The position numbers and the translations under genes were made by a program. Below, piece after piece: positions 17,752-26,580 of a stretch of DNA of 64,000 bases (the stretch's first letter is position 1; each line of letters opens with the position of its first letter). This DNA comes from Gemmatimonadota bacterium. GTDB taxonomy: Bacteria; Latescibacterota; UBA2968; GCA-2709665. Under the pieces are notes generated by a model. The model was given only the letters and a program-made list of their open reading frames with translations. It searched no databases and was not told the DNA's origin. The stretch spans positions 283,444 through 347,443 of the forward strand of contig JAPPFJ010000005.1 of assembly GCA_028877215.1 (NCBI GenBank), written 5' to 3'.

Positions 17752-19500
17752 ATGGGCGGCATTTTCTCAAGATCCTACCGCCGCATTCAGAAATCCATAA
17801 CCGAGGACCGTTGTGTGATTCTGGATGGCGGTGTCGCAACTGAATTGGATCGGATAGGCCTTCAGGATCACGCCATAAGCGATCACAGCCTCTGGGGCAC
17901 CTGGGCACTGTACCATGAACCCTATAAGGTGCTGGATGTACACCGGCGATTTGTAAAGGTCGGCTGCGACGTGATTTCAACCAATACCTGGGGAATTCTC
18001 GAGGGGTCGGAGATAGGCGGGCGCGGGTGGACGGCGGACGAGGGGATATCGCATTGGATGGATGTGGCCCGACGCGGCATCGAATTGGCTCGCCAGGCGA
18101 ATCAGGAGTTGGGACGGCAAGACGAATGCGCGGTGGCCTTCAGCGTGAACGGAGACATCGATTCGCCTCAGCGGCTGGAGCGTCTGCAACTGCTGGCAAG
18201 GGTATTCGCGGACGAACCGCCCGACCTTGTTTTGATGGAGACAATGTCAATCGTCCGGGACGAGCTCACGCTTCCGGCGATTGAAATGATGATTCAGACA
18301 GGTATTCCGGTGTGGCTGAGCTTCCGGCGCTGCCGACAGGGTCTGTGCGGGGTACACGGACAGCATTGGGGCGGTCCGGAAGGAGATTATTTCGGCAGAC
18401 TGGCCGGCCGGTTCCAGCGGATGGGGATTGACGCCCTGTTGATCAACTGTCTGCCGATAGAACACGTACCCGGGATGATCTCGTGGCTGAGGGACTTTAC
18501 TGATCTTCCACTGGGCATATACCCGAATCTTGGTCGTTACCTGGATCCCGGTTGGAAATTCGACACATCGGTCGGGCCCCGGCGCTTTGCAATGCTGGCC
18601 GAGGCCTGGCGTGAAGAAGGGGCGAAGATCGTCGGCGGGTGCTGCGGCGTCACGCCGGATCACATTGCCGAAGCCAGGAAGGCGCTGGCGTGTACGGAGG
18701 CGGGCCGAAAGCGGGTCCAGCCGCACGCCTTCGCGCCGGCAGGGATTCGCCATGATGATGCCGTCGTACCGCATCCATGGGTAGACGAGAGCAACAGGAC
18801 ACTCTTTCCGCTGCCTTTTCCCGAGATTGTGTGCGATCCGGGCGTGTTCGCTCCCACGCAGGGCAGCTTTCTGATCTGGAAGCACCTGTTTCGAACGCGT
18901 GCCGGTCAGGGTAAACGCTGTCTGGACGTGGGGTGCGGCACCGGAATCCTGTCCGTGCAGCTCGCGTTGAACGGAGCGGAACAGGTTGTGGCCATCGACG
19001 TCCAGAAGGAAGCGGTGGGCAATACAATGACGAACGCGTTTCGAAACGGCGTGGCCGACCGCATTTCCGGAAGGGTACTGGACCTCTATACCTATATTCC
19101 CGAAGAGAAATACGACCTGGTAATCGGCAGCCTGTATCAGATGCCGGTGGATCCCATGAAACAGACGGCCGGGCACCGTCCCGCCGATTTCTGGGGCAGG
19201 AACCTGTTCGATCATCTGCTCTCTCTCCTTCCGGAGATGCTGGCCGATGGAGGCGTGGCCTATCTGATGCAGATTTCGGCATTGAGTCAGATTCGGACCT
19301 CAGAGTTGATTTCGGCTGCGGGGCTGGAGGCGAAGCTCCTCGACTTCAGCTTTTTTCACTTCAGCCCGACATTCGAAGAAAATACCGACCAGATCCGGCG
19401 GGTCGCCGAGTTATCCGATGCCTTCCACCTCAATTTCGGTCGGGACAACGTGATGGTGATGTACCTGCTGGAGATCGGTCCTGGTGGAAGCAATCCCTAG
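17752..19500 (+). CDS. Homocysteine S-methyltransferase domain fused to SAM-dependent methyltransferase
   Basis: 582 residues. ATG 17752 was chosen (GGAG ten bases upstream) because the first 43 codons of the longer frame from 17623 look non-coding. Residues about 15-320 are a homocysteine-methyltransferase barrel: VILDGGVATELDR, DVISTNTWG, and zinc ligands in INCLP and GGCCGVTP. Residues about 350-582 are a class I methyltransferase: CLDVGCGTGILSVQLAL and VVAIDVQ (SAM site) and YDLVIGSLYQMP. Linking a methyl acceptor domain to a SAM-using one in a single chain is not an arrangement I know; it could couple methyl transfer to homocysteine with onward methylation (inference). MITE-A copy 2 abuts the TAG stop codon. 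Confidence 0.85.
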   Translation: MGGIFSRSYRRIQKSITEDRCVILDGGVATELDRIGLQDHAISDHSLWGTWALYHEPYKVLDVHRRFVKVGCDVISTNTWGILEGSEIGGRGWTADEGISHWMDVARRGIELARQANQELGRQDECAVAFSVNGDIDSPQRLERLQLLARVFADEPPDLVLMETMSIVRDELTLPAIEMMIQTGIPVWLSFRRCRQGLCGVHGQHWGGPEGDYFGRLAGRFQRMGIDALLINCLPIEHVPGMISWLRDFTDLPLGIYPNLGRYLDPGWKFDTSVGPRRFAMLAEAWREEGAKIVGGCCGVTPDHIAEARKALACTEAGRKRVQPHAFAPAGIRHDDAVVPHPWVDESNRTLFPLPFPEIVCDPGVFAPTQGSFLIWKHLFRTRAGQGKRCLDVGCGTGILSVQLALNGAEQVVAIDVQKEAVGNTMTNAFRNGVADRISGRVLDLYTYIPEEKYDLVIGSLYQMPVDPMKQTAGHRPADFWGRNLFDHLLSLLPEMLADGGVAYLMQISALSQIRTSELISAAGLEAKLLDFSFFHFSPTFEENTDQIRRVAELSDAFHLNFGRDNVMVMYLLEIGPGGSNP

Positions 19501-19662
19501 TGTTCTGTCCCGAAAATAAGTTGCCTGAATTCGACCGCCGAGTCGCCTGTCTCGCAAGGCGCCTGAGCGCAGCCGACCTGCGTATGGTCGGCAAGCGAGG
19601 GGAACGTAGCGAGACGGGATGAATCGCCGGTCGAATGGTGAGGAATTTTTGGGACAGGACAC
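19500..19662. mobile_element. MITE-A copy 2 (163 bp)
   Basis: It starts GTGTTCTGTCCCGAAAAT and ends with ATTTTTGGGACAGGACAC; the ends are inverted repeats matching at 16 of 18 positions. It is strongly similar along its length to 5877-6060 and shares AGCGAGGGGAACGTAGCGAG. It lacks the segment inserted in copy 1. No transposase is present. The first base is the last base of the preceding gene's TAG codon, and the next gene starts 38 bases after it. Confidence 0.75.
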
Positions 19663-19699
19663 TGGATCGTCTTGTTCACGCCTCGCGAGAGACTGCAAT

Positions 19700-20530
19700 A
19701 TGCCCGATGGTTTCCTCAAGGGACGCGCCGCAGTTGTCACGGGCGGCGCGAGCGGACTGGGCAGGGCCATCGCAATGCGTCTTGCGGGAAGCGGCGCCGA
19801 CGTCTGTATCATGTCCCTGAGCAGCCGTCGCGTGAAGCGGGTGGAGAGCGAGGTGAAATACTTCGCCGCCGTCGACGAGATCGAGGCGACCCGGCTGGAC
19901 ATCGAGGAAACAGGCGTTCGTTGCGTCGCCCTGGACGGAGACGTGTGTTCTTCAGCGGACGTGGAGGAGATGGTCGGCCTGGCCGTGCGGACCTTCGGCA
20001 GGTTGGATGTTCTGGTGAACAACGCCGCCACAAACGTAATCCATCCGATTCTCAACCACGACGACCAATCGTGGAGGCGGGTCGTTGACGTCAACCTGTT
20101 CGGACCCTACCTGTGTACCCGGCACGCGCTGCCGCATATGATTGAAAACGGTTGGGGACGGATCGTATCGATCGGCTCCACAAACGCACACGTCGGCACG
20201 CCCGACTACAGTGCGTACGCGGCGTCCAAGCACGGTTTGTTGGGACTCAACAGGTCTCTTGCGCTGGAAGTGGCTCCTCACGGCATCACAGCCAATACGG
20301 TCAGCCCTGCTGCAATTGAGACCCCGTCAGGTGAGATGCATCTGCAGAGGTGGGCGGACGACCAGGGTCTTTCCCTTGAAGCCATGCGCAAGGAGGTCAT
20401 GAAATCCTATCCTCAGGGGAGATTCCTGCGCCCGGAAGAAATCGCCGATCTGGTTGTCTTCCTGTGCCGGGATGAAGCGCGGGGAATCAACGGGGAGGAC
20501 ATAAGCGTGACAACGGGTGCGATGTACTAG
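19700..20530 (+). CDS. Short-chain dehydrogenase/reductase (SDR) 1
   Basis: 276 residues from ATG 19700 (only a weak GAGAG upstream; a longer frame into the mobile repeat is rejected). It is a classical SDR: GGASGLGRAIA (NAD(P) loop), NNAATN, a catalytic Ser in SIGSTNAHVG, YAASK (Tyr and Lys, about residue 175) and a PGAI-like segment (VSPAAIET). It oxidises or reduces an alcohol/carbonyl of unknown identity in the cytoplasm. There is an insertion of about 20 residues after the second strand (SSRRVKRVESEVKYFAAVDE). It is the first gene of a same-strand run of catabolic genes to 29336. Confidence 0.9.
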   Translation: MPDGFLKGRAAVVTGGASGLGRAIAMRLAGSGADVCIMSLSSRRVKRVESEVKYFAAVDEIEATRLDIEETGVRCVALDGDVCSSADVEEMVGLAVRTFGRLDVLVNNAATNVIHPILNHDDQSWRRVVDVNLFGPYLCTRHALPHMIENGWGRIVSIGSTNAHVGTPDYSAYAASKHGLLGLNRSLALEVAPHGITANTVSPAAIETPSGEMHLQRWADDQGLSLEAMRKEVMKSYPQGRFLRPEEIADLVVFLCRDEARGINGEDISVTTGAMY

Positions 20531-20629
20531 CCGCCCGCTGAAGAAGCCCATCCGGGCGACGGACGGAGGGGTAGCGGAACACGCCCGAGGTACTGCCTTG
20601 CCCCGGTATTCGGACAATTGGAGGTATTA

Positions 20630-21412
20630 ATGAATCTTGGGCTTAAAGGCCGCCGGGCGCTGGTGACAGGCGCGAGCAAGGGAATTGGAAAGGCAATTGC
20701 ATTCGAACTCGCAGGAGAGGGCGCGGCTCTCGCGATCTGCGCCCGCGGCGCGGGCGTACTTGAAGAAACGGCGGCGGCGCTCAGGGAGAAGACCTGCGTG
20801 GACGTATTCGCCCGTACTGCCGACGTCACGGACGGCAAGCAGGTCCAGTCGTTCGTGGAACAGGCCGCCGCGGCGCTGGGTGGCCTGGATATTCTGATAA
20901 ACAACGCCGGCAGCGCGCTTCCCGGTACGTTCGAAGAGGTGGACGAGGTTCGCTGGCGCGCGGACCTCGATGTGAAGCTGTTCGCTGCCATGCGTTGCGT
21001 GCGTTCCGCGCTGCCTTATCTGAAACAGAGCACCCAGGCCCGGATTATCAACATCAATTCCATAGTCGGACGTCAGATCGCGCCGGAGTACATCGCCAAC
21101 AGCACAGACCGGGCGGCATGCCTGGCGTTCAGCAAGGGTCTCGCGGACAACCTGGCGCCATACGGTGTCCTTGTCAACAGCGTGAATCCCGGCAACGTGA
21201 AGAGTCAGGCCTGGGGAAGCACGTTGGACTATTTCGCGCCGGACGCGGAACTGGAGGAATATTACGAACAGGCCGGCCGGGAGACACCGCTGGGCAGGGT
21301 GGGGGAAGCCGTCGAGATCGCGGCCGTCGTGACTTTCCTGGCAAGCAAACGGGCAAGCTACATTACCGGAGCATCTATAGACGTCGACGGCGGGCTGGTG
21401 AGGTATATTTAG
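20630..21412 (+). CDS. Short-chain dehydrogenase/reductase (SDR) 2
   Basis: 260 residues from ATG 20630, with GGAGGT four bases upstream; an in-frame TTG at 20618 overlaps that site and is rejected. SDR motifs: TGASKGIGKAIA, NNAGSALPG, a catalytic Ser in NINSIVG. The usual YxxxK is altered: the aligned segment reads ANSTDRAACLAFSKG, so the catalytic Tyr is not evident although a Lys follows. The C-terminal end (SYITGASIDVDGGLV) is typical. It may be a non-canonical SDR or a binding or reductase variant. It sits 99 bases after SDR 1 in the same cluster. Confidence 0.88.
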   Translation: MNLGLKGRRALVTGASKGIGKAIAFELAGEGAALAICARGAGVLEETAAALREKTCVDVFARTADVTDGKQVQSFVEQAAAALGGLDILINNAGSALPGTFEEVDEVRWRADLDVKLFAAMRCVRSALPYLKQSTQARIININSIVGRQIAPEYIANSTDRAACLAFSKGLADNLAPYGVLVNSVNPGNVKSQAWGSTLDYFAPDAELEEYYEQAGRETPLGRVGEAVEIAAVVTFLASKRASYITGASIDVDGGLVRYI

Positions 21413-21491
21413 GTGACTCCTGGGTACCCGCCTGTAGCGGCGCCCGAATCGGTACCGCAACTGGTAGCTCGCGCTCGCGAGGGTACGAATA

Positions 21492-23738
21492 TTGTCCAAT
21501 CCTCGATTCGAGAAATCCTCGCCCGTCCCCGGTCTGGGGCTGGAAGGCTACGCCGATGAGATTACCCTTCCGGCCGGAGCGGATGTCGCTTTCAAACTGG
21601 GCGGTCCTCCGGGTACCGTCGAGGTAAATCTTTCGCGGCTGATTCACGGCGATCCGAATCCTGACGGTCCGGGTTACCGGGAGGAACGCGTTTCATGGGG
21701 GCAGCCTGAACGGATCGAGGTTTCCGATCAGGCAACGGATTATGGTTCGTACGTAGAAATTCCCCACTCCGATACGTTGAATCCGTCAGTCGCGTTTACC
21801 GTGGGGCTCTGGTTTCAGCCATCGCTGGGCGGCGGCGGATGGCGGGCTCTCGCCGTGAAGTGGGCGCGCGACAACCTGGGCTACGGGATTTTCTTCGCCG
21901 GCGAGCGGTTTCTGACGGCAGCCGTTTCTCACGACGGGAGGACGGCGCACTGGGCAACTGCCAGAGAGAACATTCACGTTGGCAACTGGCAGTTCGTGGC
22001 GTTCTCGTACCGTCCCGATCCGGGCGAAATTCGTCTCTACCAGCAGGTAGGAGATACGGCAGGTGTGATCGAAACACGATCGTCCCGCGACACCGTGAGT
22101 CTTTCGTCGAAAAGTGTCGGGAAAGGTCCCGTGTTCGCGGGCAACGCGCCGTTGCTGTTCGGGGCCTGTCAGGACCCCGATCGTAGCGGCAGCCACTGGG
22201 CTCATTTCACGGGAAAGATCGCGCACCCCGTGATTTTCGGAGCCGCGCTCGACGGCGAAGCGGTCCAGGCGCTTGCAGACGGTCAGGACCCGCTGTCACT
22301 CGGCCCCGTTATCGGATGCTGGCATCTCGGCCTGGAGGTGTCCGGCCCCCGGGTCGTCGATCTGTCTGACAACATGAACCATGGGCTTGCCGTCAATGCG
22401 CCAGGGCGTGCGGTGACGGGGCCCTTCTGGACGGGAATGCCGTCCAGGCTCTATACGGATCAGCCTGACGATTACAACGCGATTTACCTGCACGAAGACG
22501 ACCTGGAAGATGCAGGGTGGCCGACGTCTTTTTCGGTTGCGGTACCGCCCGACGCGAGATCCGGCATATATACCCTGCGCGCCCGGACCGATTCGGACAC
22601 GCTGTTCGTGCCGTTTGTCGTGACGTCAAAGACGCCGCGGTCCGATATGGCCTTCCTGATTCCCACGCTCACGTGGCAGGCATACGGAAGCAACCGCGCC
22701 GCGTACAGCTATACTGAAGACGGCGTCCTGGACCGTACGCTGTGCACGTACGACGTACACAGCGACGGGTCGATGGTTCACTATTATTCGCGCCTTCAAC
22801 CGACGCGGGGATGGAATCCCGGCGCGGGGTTTCAGAATTGGGGCGCGCACAACATTACGGCGAACCTCTACCTGATCGACTGGCTGGAGGCGATGGCGTA
22901 CGAATACGAGGTATTGGCGGACGAAGACCTTCACCGCGGGGGCGCCGGCCTGCTTTGCGGATACCGATGTGTGGTCATGGGCAGCCATCCCGAATACCAC
23001 ACCGAAGCCATGGTCGACAGCCTGTCGGCGTATGTTCGAAACGGGGGCCGCCTCGTCTATTTGGGCGGCAACGGCCTCTACTGGGTGATGTCCATCGACC
23101 CCCGGCGGCCGTACCTTCTTGAACTTCGCCGGGGCGGAGAAGGGGACTACGGACCGACGTACGATCCCGCGCCCGGGGAGTCCCAACACAGCACCACACT
23201 GGAACTCGGAGGCCTATGGGCAAGGCGTGGGCGTCCGCCGCGCCGGACGGTCGGAGTGGAACACGCGTCGAACGCCTGGATCGAAGCCGATGAAAAACGA
23301 GGATTCCGGAGGCTTCCGTCGAGCATGGACGTCAGATACGCATGGGTGTTCGACGGCGTCGGGAAAGACGAGGTTATCGGAGACTTCGGTCTGAATCTGG
23401 GCAGCGCGGCGGGGTTTGAAATGGATGCCGTGCAGTCCTGGGCGTGGGACCGGTTCACGCCTGAGCCCGTCGTACTTGCCCGGGCGGCGCATCCCGACTT
23501 TATCCCCGCCCGGCGCACGCACGTCTCGCCTGCCGCCGACCTGGCAATCATGGACTTTGCCGGGGGAGGCGCGGTATTTTCCGCTGGATCCGTAACCTGG
23601 ACGGGCAGCCTCTCCCACAACGGATACGCGAATAACGTCTCGACGATCACCCGTAACGTGATTCGCCGGTTTCTGGATACGCCCGACGGCCAGACCGTGC
23701 TGGAAGATCCCGGTCCAACGTCACCGGTTAGGGAATGA
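21492..23738 (+). CDS. N,N-dimethylformamidase large-subunit-like protein with LamG-type domain
   Basis: 748 residues; TTG 21492 is the first usable codon (GAGGGT upstream). The N-terminus (GYADEITLPAGADVAFKLGG) and the C-terminal half (YLIDWLEAMAYEYEVLADEDLH, GYRCVVMGSHPEYHTEAM, NGGRLVYLGGNGLYW) match the large (beta) subunit of N,N-dimethylformamidase. Between them, about residues 70-280, lies a concanavalin/LamG-like domain (VAFTVGLWFQP, WQFVAFSYRPD). In characterised dimethylformamidase the enzyme is an iron-dependent amide hydrolase with a separate small subunit; no small subunit is encoded here. No signal peptide is visible. The substrate may be an amide other than dimethylformamide (inference). 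Confidence 0.82.
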   Translation: MSNPRFEKSSPVPGLGLEGYADEITLPAGADVAFKLGGPPGTVEVNLSRLIHGDPNPDGPGYREERVSWGQPERIEVSDQATDYGSYVEIPHSDTLNPSVAFTVGLWFQPSLGGGGWRALAVKWARDNLGYGIFFAGERFLTAAVSHDGRTAHWATARENIHVGNWQFVAFSYRPDPGEIRLYQQVGDTAGVIETRSSRDTVSLSSKSVGKGPVFAGNAPLLFGACQDPDRSGSHWAHFTGKIAHPVIFGAALDGEAVQALADGQDPLSLGPVIGCWHLGLEVSGPRVVDLSDNMNHGLAVNAPGRAVTGPFWTGMPSRLYTDQPDDYNAIYLHEDDLEDAGWPTSFSVAVPPDARSGIYTLRARTDSDTLFVPFVVTSKTPRSDMAFLIPTLTWQAYGSNRAAYSYTEDGVLDRTLCTYDVHSDGSMVHYYSRLQPTRGWNPGAGFQNWGAHNITANLYLIDWLEAMAYEYEVLADEDLHRGGAGLLCGYRCVVMGSHPEYHTEAMVDSLSAYVRNGGRLVYLGGNGLYWVMSIDPRRPYLLELRRGGEGDYGPTYDPAPGESQHSTTLELGGLWARRGRPPRRTVGVEHASNAWIEADEKRGFRRLPSSMDVRYAWVFDGVGKDEVIGDFGLNLGSAAGFEMDAVQSWAWDRFTPEPVVLARAAHPDFIPARRTHVSPAADLAIMDFAGGGAVFSAGSVTWTGSLSHNGYANNVSTITRNVIRRFLDTPDGQTVLEDPGPTSPVRE

Positions 23739-23778
23739 TTTCATTGATCAGCCGTGGATAAACGAAAGACTCATCCCG

Positions 23779-24846
23779 ATGAACGAAAGTGCACCGAAAA
23801 ACACCAGGGGCCTGTTGCAGCGGCTTGACGAAGACGCGGTGATATGCGCCGAGGGGTACCTGTTTGAACTCGAGCGCCGGGGGTATCTGCAGGCGGGGCC
23901 ATACGTGCCGGAGGTCGTACTCGAGCATCCCGATGTCGTGGCCGGGCTGCATCGCGAATTCTGGCGGGCCGGCACCGACGTGATCGAGGCGTTTACATAC
24001 TACGGGCACCGCGAAAAACTGCGCATCATCGGCAGGGAACACCTTCTGGAGCCGCTGCAGAAGAACGCGTTGTCAATCGCGCAGTCGGTCGCTGCCTCCG
24101 TCGAGGGAGAACGCCCGCTGGTTGCCGGCAACATCTGCAATACCAATATTTGGGATCCGGCCGATCGCGAAACCGATGCGCAGGTTACAGCGATGTTCGA
24201 CGAGCAGGTGGCCTGGGCGGCCGAGGCGGGCGTGGATTTCATGATCGCCGAGACATTTTCCTTTTTCGGGGAGGCTGCGCTGGCGCTGGCGTCCATCAGA
24301 CGCGCCGGCATGCCGGCAGTCGTCACCTTTGCACACCATCGCGAGGAAGGATTGAGGGACGGCATCCGGCTGGATGAGGCCGCAATTCGGCTTGAACAGG
24401 CAGGCGCTGACGTCGTGGGGGTGAATTGTACCAGGGGACCGCGGACCATGCTGCCCGACGTTGAACGCATCCGGCGTTCGGTGTCCTGCCACGTGGCGGC
24501 ATTGCCGGTACCGTATCGCACGACAGATGAGCAACCGACGTTTCAGTCGCTCGGGGAAACGGACTCTCACAGCTCGCCGGAGGGACGTTCTTTTCCCACG
24601 GCGCTGGATCCCTTTACATGCCACAGGTATGAGATGGCCGTGTTTGCTCGTAAGGCGTTCGAAATGGGCGTGCGGTACCTCGGCGTCTGCTGCGGAGCAG
24701 GGCCACACCACGTCAGATCGATCGCGGAAGCGTTGGGTCGGCGTCCGCCGGCCAGCAGGTATTCTCCGGATATGTCCAGGCACTACGCGCTGGGCAGCGA
24801 TGCCCGGCTCAGGCGTCACAACCAGGAGTTCGTGGACAAGCTGTGA
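23779..24846 (+). CDS. BHMT-like homocysteine S-methyltransferase
   Basis: 355 residues starting at ATG 23779, 40 bases after the dimethylformamidase-like gene. The sequence follows betaine-homocysteine methyltransferase: GYLFELERRGYLQAGPYVPE near the N-terminus, FTYYGHREKL, and zinc ligands in GVNCTRGP (about residue 217) and GVCCGAGP (about 306). It transfers a methyl group from a donor such as betaine to homocysteine, giving methionine. It is only distantly similar to the fused homocysteine methyltransferase at 17752-19500. Its place beside an amine oxidoreductase and RidA-type protein suggests demethylation of an N-methylated substrate (inference). Confidence 0.85.
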   Translation: MNESAPKNTRGLLQRLDEDAVICAEGYLFELERRGYLQAGPYVPEVVLEHPDVVAGLHREFWRAGTDVIEAFTYYGHREKLRIIGREHLLEPLQKNALSIAQSVAASVEGERPLVAGNICNTNIWDPADRETDAQVTAMFDEQVAWAAEAGVDFMIAETFSFFGEAALALASIRRAGMPAVVTFAHHREEGLRDGIRLDEAAIRLEQAGADVVGVNCTRGPRTMLPDVERIRRSVSCHVAALPVPYRTTDEQPTFQSLGETDSHSSPEGRSFPTALDPFTCHRYEMAVFARKAFEMGVRYLGVCCGAGPHHVRSIAEALGRRPPASRYSPDMSRHYALGSDARLRRHNQEFVDKL

Positions 24847-24934
24847 GGAGCCCGGCGGCCGGTTCCAGCCCGTAATGGCGTGATTTTCCGGACGACGCAG
24901 CGAATCCGGGAATCGACCAGGAGCCCGAGAGTCC

Positions 24935-26536
24935 ATGCGATCCTGTGCGGCCGCAATCGCGGAAACTCTGCATGAAGGCGGGGTACGGTACGTATTCGGC
25001 CACCCCGGCGGCGAGGTCGTGGACATGATCGAGGCGCTGGAGAAGGCCGGGATCCGATTCATACTGACCGGCCATGAGGCCGCCGCCGCCTTTATGGCCA
25101 GCACCGTCGGGCGCCTCACAGGGACGCCTGGCGTCTGTCTGGCGACGCTTGGCCCGGGCGCCTGCAATCTGGTGCTGGGCGTCGGCGCCGCGTACCTCGA
25201 CAGAGACCCGATATTGGCCATATCCGCGCGCAGCCCGGTATCCCGGTCCGCGGTCAGTCAGAAGCAGAATCTGTCGCTCAATGAATTGTTCGGTCCCGTC
25301 TGCAAATGGTCGGTCGAACTGTCGAAAACAGGCGTTGGGGAAACGATAACGTCCGCTTTGAGGGTCTCGGCCGCCGCGCCGGCCGGGCCGGTATTCCTCA
25401 CGATACCGAATGACGTCGCCGTGGACCTCGCGTCCCGTGGCAAGGGAGCGTCCGCGCCGGACCTGACCAGCGCGTGCCGCGGGAGTCTCGACGCGATAGC
25501 GGCGGCATTGAACAGGGCTGAACGTCCTGTGGGCATTGTGGGCGTCGCGCTTGACGCCGCGCGGGATTCCGCTGCGGTGCGCCGGTTTTTTACCGGGTCG
25601 CAGATTCCCTACGTCGTGCTGCCGCAGGCGAAGGGTATCGCCGATGAGTTCGGTCCGGGGTATCTGGGCACGGTGGCGTCTGCGGCGGGAGACGCTGTTC
25701 TCGTGAATCTGATCAGGAGGAGCGATTGCCTTCTGGGGGTGGGTTTCGATCCGGTTGAATCCGCCCAGGACTGGCATCTTCGTCAGCCGGTTTACTCTCT
25801 GGCAGGCTGCTCGATAGCGTTTGGCGACTTCATGCCGGCTTCCGAGTGTGTGGGCGACGTCACAATTCTGCTGGATCGCCTGCTCGAAGCATATAAGACG
25901 CGCGCTTCCTGGACGGCGGCCGACTTCCGCGGCGCGAGGCAGGGTGTCGCGGATGCGATCTGTCCAGGCACGGGTGCCGCCGCCAATGGGCTTTCCCCGT
26001 TCCATCTGGTGCGTGAGTTACACGAAACGCTGCCCGGTGAGACCATTCTTTCCGTCGACGTCGGCGCGCACAAGATGCTGGTTTCGCAGGTCTGGCGGGC
26101 GACTTCGCCGGGGACGTTCCTGACGTCAAACGGCCTTTCCGCGATGGGGTACGGTCTGCCGTCGGCGCTGGCGGCGGCGCTCATACGGCCCGGCCGGCCG
26201 GTGGCGGGCGTATTCGGCGACGCCGGTTTCGCAATGATGGTCCAGGAACTGGAAACCGCGCGTCGGCTTGGGCTACGTCCGTTGCTGATGGTGATGTGCG
26301 ACCGGTCCCTGGCAATTGTGAAGGTCGCCCAGGCCATGCGTAACATCCCGTATCGCGGCGTGGATTTCCTGCCGGTGGATTGGGCGAGGGTGGCTGAAGG
26401 CTTTGGTGCAAGGGGTGTGACCGTGACGACACTGGAGGAAATGCGGCGGACCGGAGAGGCCTGGCTGGAGAAGCCGGAGTTGACGGTCGTGGCTGCCCGG
26501 GTGGACGAGGAGCTATATACCGGAATGGAATACTAG
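24935..26536 (+). CDS. Thiamine-diphosphate-dependent enzyme (acetolactate-synthase-like)
   Basis: 533 residues from ATG 24935. It has three ThDP-enzyme domains: an N-terminal pyrimidine-binding domain with the catalytic Glu in TGHEAAAAF (about residue 50), a central domain (about 190-320), and a C-terminal diphosphate-binding domain with GVFGDAGFAMMVQELETA and LMVMCDRSL. In the last motif the usual GDG...NN becomes GDA...CD, so metal binding may differ. The family includes acetolactate synthase, sulfopyruvate decarboxylase and benzoylformate decarboxylase; this protein has no FAD-binding hallmark I can confirm. It probably decarboxylates or ligates a 2-oxoacid produced in the same cluster. 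Confidence 0.85.
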   Translation: MRSCAAAIAETLHEGGVRYVFGHPGGEVVDMIEALEKAGIRFILTGHEAAAAFMASTVGRLTGTPGVCLATLGPGACNLVLGVGAAYLDRDPILAISARSPVSRSAVSQKQNLSLNELFGPVCKWSVELSKTGVGETITSALRVSAAAPAGPVFLTIPNDVAVDLASRGKGASAPDLTSACRGSLDAIAAALNRAERPVGIVGVALDAARDSAAVRRFFTGSQIPYVVLPQAKGIADEFGPGYLGTVASAAGDAVLVNLIRRSDCLLGVGFDPVESAQDWHLRQPVYSLAGCSIAFGDFMPASECVGDVTILLDRLLEAYKTRASWTAADFRGARQGVADAICPGTGAAANGLSPFHLVRELHETLPGETILSVDVGAHKMLVSQVWRATSPGTFLTSNGLSAMGYGLPSALAAALIRPGRPVAGVFGDAGFAMMVQELETARRLGLRPLLMVMCDRSLAIVKVAQAMRNIPYRGVDFLPVDWARVAEGFGARGVTVTTLEEMRRTGEAWLEKPELTVVAARVDEELYTGMEY

Positions 26537-26580
26537 TATTTTTGGCGCCGGAGCGCCGGAGACGTAAATGTGAGGCAACC

